From the NCBI GenBank assembly GCA_944385095.1, contig CALWVS010000007.1:25017-89016 (forward strand): 64,000 bases of DNA, written 5' to 3'. Origin of the DNA: an uncultured Oscillospiraceae bacterium. GTDB lineage: Bacteria > Bacillota > Clostridia > Oscillospirales > Oscillospiraceae. The stretch's first letter is position 1; each line of letters opens with the position of its first letter. Made by a program: the position numbers and the translations under genes. Below, one piece after another: positions 61,848-64,000 of the stretch. The notes under the pieces are model-generated. The model saw nothing but the letters and a program-made list of their open reading frames with translations, was not told where the DNA came from and ran no database searches.

Positions 61848-63542
61848 ATGCTAAAAAATATGCGACTAAAAAATAAATTTCTTTTAGGTTTCAGTACAAT
61901 GTTGGTTTTTCTACTGCTAATAGGAATTGGAAATTTGTTTGCAATCAACAGCTTATCATCCAAATTAACAACCGTTACCACACAGTCTCTCCCTGCACAG
62001 AAGGAAATGATTTTCCTGCGCCGAAACATTGAAGCAACAGAAAAACTTGCTTTGGAAATTATTGTGGCACAAACTCAGTCAGAAATGGATGCTCTGTTAA
62101 ATGAATTGGAGGCAGAAAGAGAAAAAATTGATACTAACATAGAGCAACTCATGATTTTAACTCCACCCTACCAACAAGAATTAGAAAAAATTCAGAAGCA
62201 ACTAGGTACCGTAGCCACTTATCGTCAGCAGCTCATTGTTGAAGCCAACAAATTGACAACAGAAGGAAATGCAGCCGCCTATGAAATCTATCAGAATTCC
62301 TACGACCCTGCCTTCCAACAGGTGGCAACCCAAATCAATGAACTGAGTGAACGCCTAGACAATGCCATTGAAATTTCCAATCAAGGTGCCAATTCTATGA
62401 AGCAGGCTCTGATGATTGGTATACCTGTTGCTCTTGTGGTGGCTGTGATATTGTCCTGTTGGATCGCCATTCGCATGACTAAGGGTATTCTAGGTCCCAT
62501 TCATGAGATTAAGCAAAACATTGGTTATCTGGAAACTGGAGATTTTTCACAGTTAAATATTTCCTATCACGCAACAAATGAACTGGGTGAAATTGCAGAT
62601 GCCATGCGAAGTATGGCGGAAAAAATTGTGTTTATCATTGAAGATTTGGGCTTTGCCTTGAACGCAATGGCTAATGGTGACTTTACTCAAAAAAGTAAAA
62701 ACAGTGGTGCCTATGTAGGTGAATATCAAAAACTGATGCAATGTTTGTATCGTCTTATGACTGGTTTAAGAACTGTAATTCAGCAAATTGATTTGGCTGC
62801 TACTCAAGTATCCACCGAATCTGAACAGGTATCTGCTGGTGCGCAGGCTCTCAGTCAGGGCACAACGGAACAAGCCAGCAGCATTGAGGAATTGGCAGCC
62901 ACCATCAATGATATCTCTCAACAGGTCAAAGACAATGCAGAAAATGCCACCAAAGCCAAATTAGAGGCAAATGAAGTCAATACAGAAGTACAGGACAGCA
63001 ACAACAAAATGCTGGAAATGAATCAGGCTATGGAAGAAATCAGTGCTAAATCTGATGAAATCAGTAAGATTATTAAGGTCATTGAGGATATTGCATTCCA
63101 GACCAATATATTGGCACTCAATGCCGCAGTAGAAGCTGCTCGGGCTGGTGCTGCTGGCAAAGGCTTTGCAGTGGTGGCGGATGAAGTGCGAAATCTTGCT
63201 CACAAATCCAGTCAAGCTGCCAAAAGCACCACACTGCTAATCACTGACACAGTAAAAGCAGTCAATCATGGTGTCACCATTTCCAATGAGGTGAAGGATT
63301 CTATTAACCAGATTTATCACGAAATGGTCACAATGGCTCAACGTGTGGATTCTATTGCAGATGCATCCAATAATCAAGCTATGGCAATTGAACAAATCAC
63401 AGTCGGAATTGATCAAATTTCCTCTGTGATTCAAACCAATAGTGCCACATCTGAGGAGAGCGCAGCAGCCAGTGAGGAGTTGGCAAGTCAGGCTGCCCTT
63501 ATGAAGTCCTCCATTTCAGTCTTTCAATTTAGCAATGATTGA
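61848..63542 (+). CDS. Methyl-accepting chemotaxis protein
   Basis: The 564-residue receptor (ATG 61848, AGGAGGGG upstream) has a first membrane helix (about 12-36), a four-helix-bundle sensor (about 37-190), a second helix (about 195-217), a HAMP region and a long cytoplasmic coiled coil with the signalling tip ([20 protein letters not shown]). It should pass a ligand signal to CheA. No chemotaxis or flagellar genes lie nearby, and the ligand is unknown. It has its own terminator. Confidence 0.93.
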   Translation: MLKNMRLKNKFLLGFSTMLVFLLLIGIGNLFAINSLSSKLTTVTTQSLPAQKEMIFLRRNIEATEKLALEIIVAQTQSEMDALLNELEAEREKIDTNIEQLMILTPPYQQELEKIQKQLGTVATYRQQLIVEANKLTTEGNAAAYEIYQNSYDPAFQQVATQINELSERLDNAIEISNQGANSMKQALMIGIPVALVVAVILSCWIAIRMTKGILGPIHEIKQNIGYLETGDFSQLNISYHATNELGEIADAMRSMAEKIVFIIEDLGFALNAMANGDFTQKSKNSGAYVGEYQKLMQCLYRLMTGLRTVIQQIDLAATQVSTESEQVSAGAQALSQGTTEQASSIEELAATINDISQQVKDNAENATKAKLEANEVNTEVQDSNNKMLEMNQAMEEISAKSDEISKIIKVIEDIAFQTNILALNAAVEAARAGAAGKGFAVVADEVRNLAHKSSQAAKSTTLLITDTVKAVNHGVTISNEVKDSINQIYHEMVTMAQRVDSIADASNNQAMAIEQITVGIDQISSVIQTNSATSEESAAASEELASQAALMKSSISVFQFSND

Positions 63543-63567
63543 AATAAGTTAAATCATTCTGTCATGA

Positions 63568-63596
63568 AAAAAGGAGCTGTTTGACAGCTCCTTTTT
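63568..63596 (+). terminator. Terminator of the chemoreceptor gene
   Basis: A 13-bp perfect stem (63568-63580 with 63584-63596, 3-nt loop) starts and ends in A/T runs. Confidence 0.9.
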
Positions 63597-63662
63597 CCCA
63601 TACTCTCCTATTGTTTATGAGTATGGTATCCTTTTATTTGAAAACTGAGATGACATTTTAAT

Positions 63663-63694
63663 AAAAAAGGAACAGCCTTCTGGCTGTTCCTTTT
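63663..63694 (-). terminator. Terminator of tRNA-Lys
   Basis: A 13-bp stem (63682-63694 with 63665-63677, 4-nt loop) begins in the encoded CCA end and ends on the minus strand in a T run. Confidence 0.85.
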
Positions 63695-63769
63695 GGTGAT
63701 CCAGCGGAGATTCGAACTCCGGACACCCTGCTTAAAAGGCAGGTGCTCTGCCGACTGAGCTACTGGATC
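63694..63769 (-). tRNA. tRNA-Lys (anticodon TTT)
   Basis: The minus strand gives acceptor GATCCAG/CTGGATC, D arm GCTC/GAGC, anticodon arm CCTGC-CTTTTAA-GCAGG, and T arm CGGAG-TTCGAAT-CTCCG. The CCA end is encoded. Confidence 0.98.
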
Positions 63770-63778
63770 ATATAAAAT

Positions 63779-63853
63779 TGGCAGGGATGGCTGGACTCGA
63801 ACCAGCGACTGAGGGAGTCAAAGTCCCTTGCCTTACCACTTGGCTACACCCCT
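63779..63853 (-). tRNA. tRNA-Gln (anticodon TTG)
   Basis: The minus strand gives acceptor AGGGGTG/CATCCCT with one G-T pair, anticodon arm GGGA-CTTTGAC-TCCC and T arm GCTGG-TTCGAGT-CCAGC. The CCA end is encoded. Confidence 0.97.
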
Positions 63854-63880
63854 ATAAGTCGCAGTACAACTGAGTCAGAT

Positions 63881-63909
63881 AAAAAGAGCCGGAGCTGAAG
63901 CTCCGGCTC
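63881..63909 (-). terminator. Terminator of tRNA-His
   Basis: A 10-bp GC-rich stem (63900-63909 with 63886-63895, 4-nt loop) is followed on the minus strand by five T (63885-63881), so tRNA-His ends before tRNA-Gln. Confidence 0.85.
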
Positions 63910-63925
63910 CTCCGCTCTGAACATA

Positions 63926-64000
63926 TGGGGTGGGTAATGGGACTCGAACCCACGACCCTCGGAACCACAATCCGATGCTCTAACCAACTGAGCTACACCC
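63926..64000 (-). tRNA. tRNA-His (anticodon GTG), 5' end outside window
   Basis: The minus strand gives D arm GCTC/GAGC, anticodon loop ATTGTGGT, T arm GTGGG-TTCGAGT-CCCAT with weak last pairs, discriminator C and an encoded CCA. The first bases of the acceptor stem are beyond the edge. Confidence 0.95.

Noticed and set aside
1-64000. CRISPR arrays, insertion sequences, integrases, rRNA genes
   Set aside because: No regularly spaced repeats, transposase or integrase frames or rRNA sequence were seen anywhere in the window.

Overview
The window looks like chromosomal DNA of a strictly anaerobic, gut-type Clostridia. An Oscillospiraceae/Ruminococcaceae relative of the Flavonifractor kind is my inference from gene content, and no marker gene here proves it. 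The supporting signs are an oxygen-independent cobalamin route (CbiK, CbiD, CbiG), a Gram-positive division cluster with a meso-diaminopimelate-type MurE, T-box control of alaS, S-layer-homology proteins, a clostridial 2[4Fe-4S] ferredoxin, two ferrous-iron (Feo) systems and a family 4 uracil-DNA glycosylase. Housekeeping genes dominate. Two short, visibly more AT-rich inserts (about 28.3-30.5 kb and 39.5-41.3 kb) look acquired.

Layout. 1-2.9 kb: minus-strand serC-serA-rhomboid unit behind a near-consensus promoter. 3-3.7 kb: orphan ABC-2 type membrane protein and a 46-residue protein. 3.7-16.8 kb: minus-strand division and cell wall (dcw) operon mraZ-rsmH-ftsL-pbp-murE-mraY-ftsW-murG-murA-ftsQ-ftsZ; murC, murD, murF, murB and ftsA are not in it. 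17.0-17.6 kb: uracil-DNA glycosylase, transcribed away from mraZ. 17.7-28.2 kb: one long minus-strand operon that begins with a lipoprotein-permease-ATPase importer and continues through cbiK-D-L-F-G-H-J-ET-C. It makes the corrin ring but lacks the late steps, and no cobalamin riboswitch is visible ahead of it.

28.3-30.5 kb: GntR(YtrA)-ABC transporter insert whose permease is frameshifted, followed by a cysteine-rich KTR protein typical of mobile elements. 30.7-33.1 kb: FeoA-FeoB fusion. 33.2-39.4 kb: TetR regulator divergent from a MacAB-like export operon (adaptor with a duplicated core, ATPase, permease) that ends in an S-layer-homology protein. 39.5-41.3 kb: AT-rich two-gene unit of an AbiEii-like nucleotidyltransferase and an uncharacterised partner; this is the best candidate for an undescribed system. 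41.4-44.0 kb: second iron system feoA-feoB-FeoB-associated Cys-rich protein, with matching operator-like boxes.

44.1-50.8 kb: S-layer-homology protein, two alpha/beta hydrolases, hemolysin III-like protein, ClpC-type ATPase and ferredoxin. 50.8-51.2 kb: structured non-coding stretch, a possible small RNA. 51.3-52.7 kb: NTF2-like/PAS/GGDEF diguanylate cyclase under a consensus promoter. 52.7-56.6 kb: alanine T-box, lipoprotein, alaS, HIT protein. 56.6-61.6 kb: S-layer-homology protein, then a GntR/FCD regulator and uxuA-uxuB-like hexuronate genes sharing a palindromic operator. 61.8-63.5 kb: chemoreceptor. 63.7-64.0 kb: tRNA-Lys, tRNA-Gln and partial tRNA-His on the minus strand.
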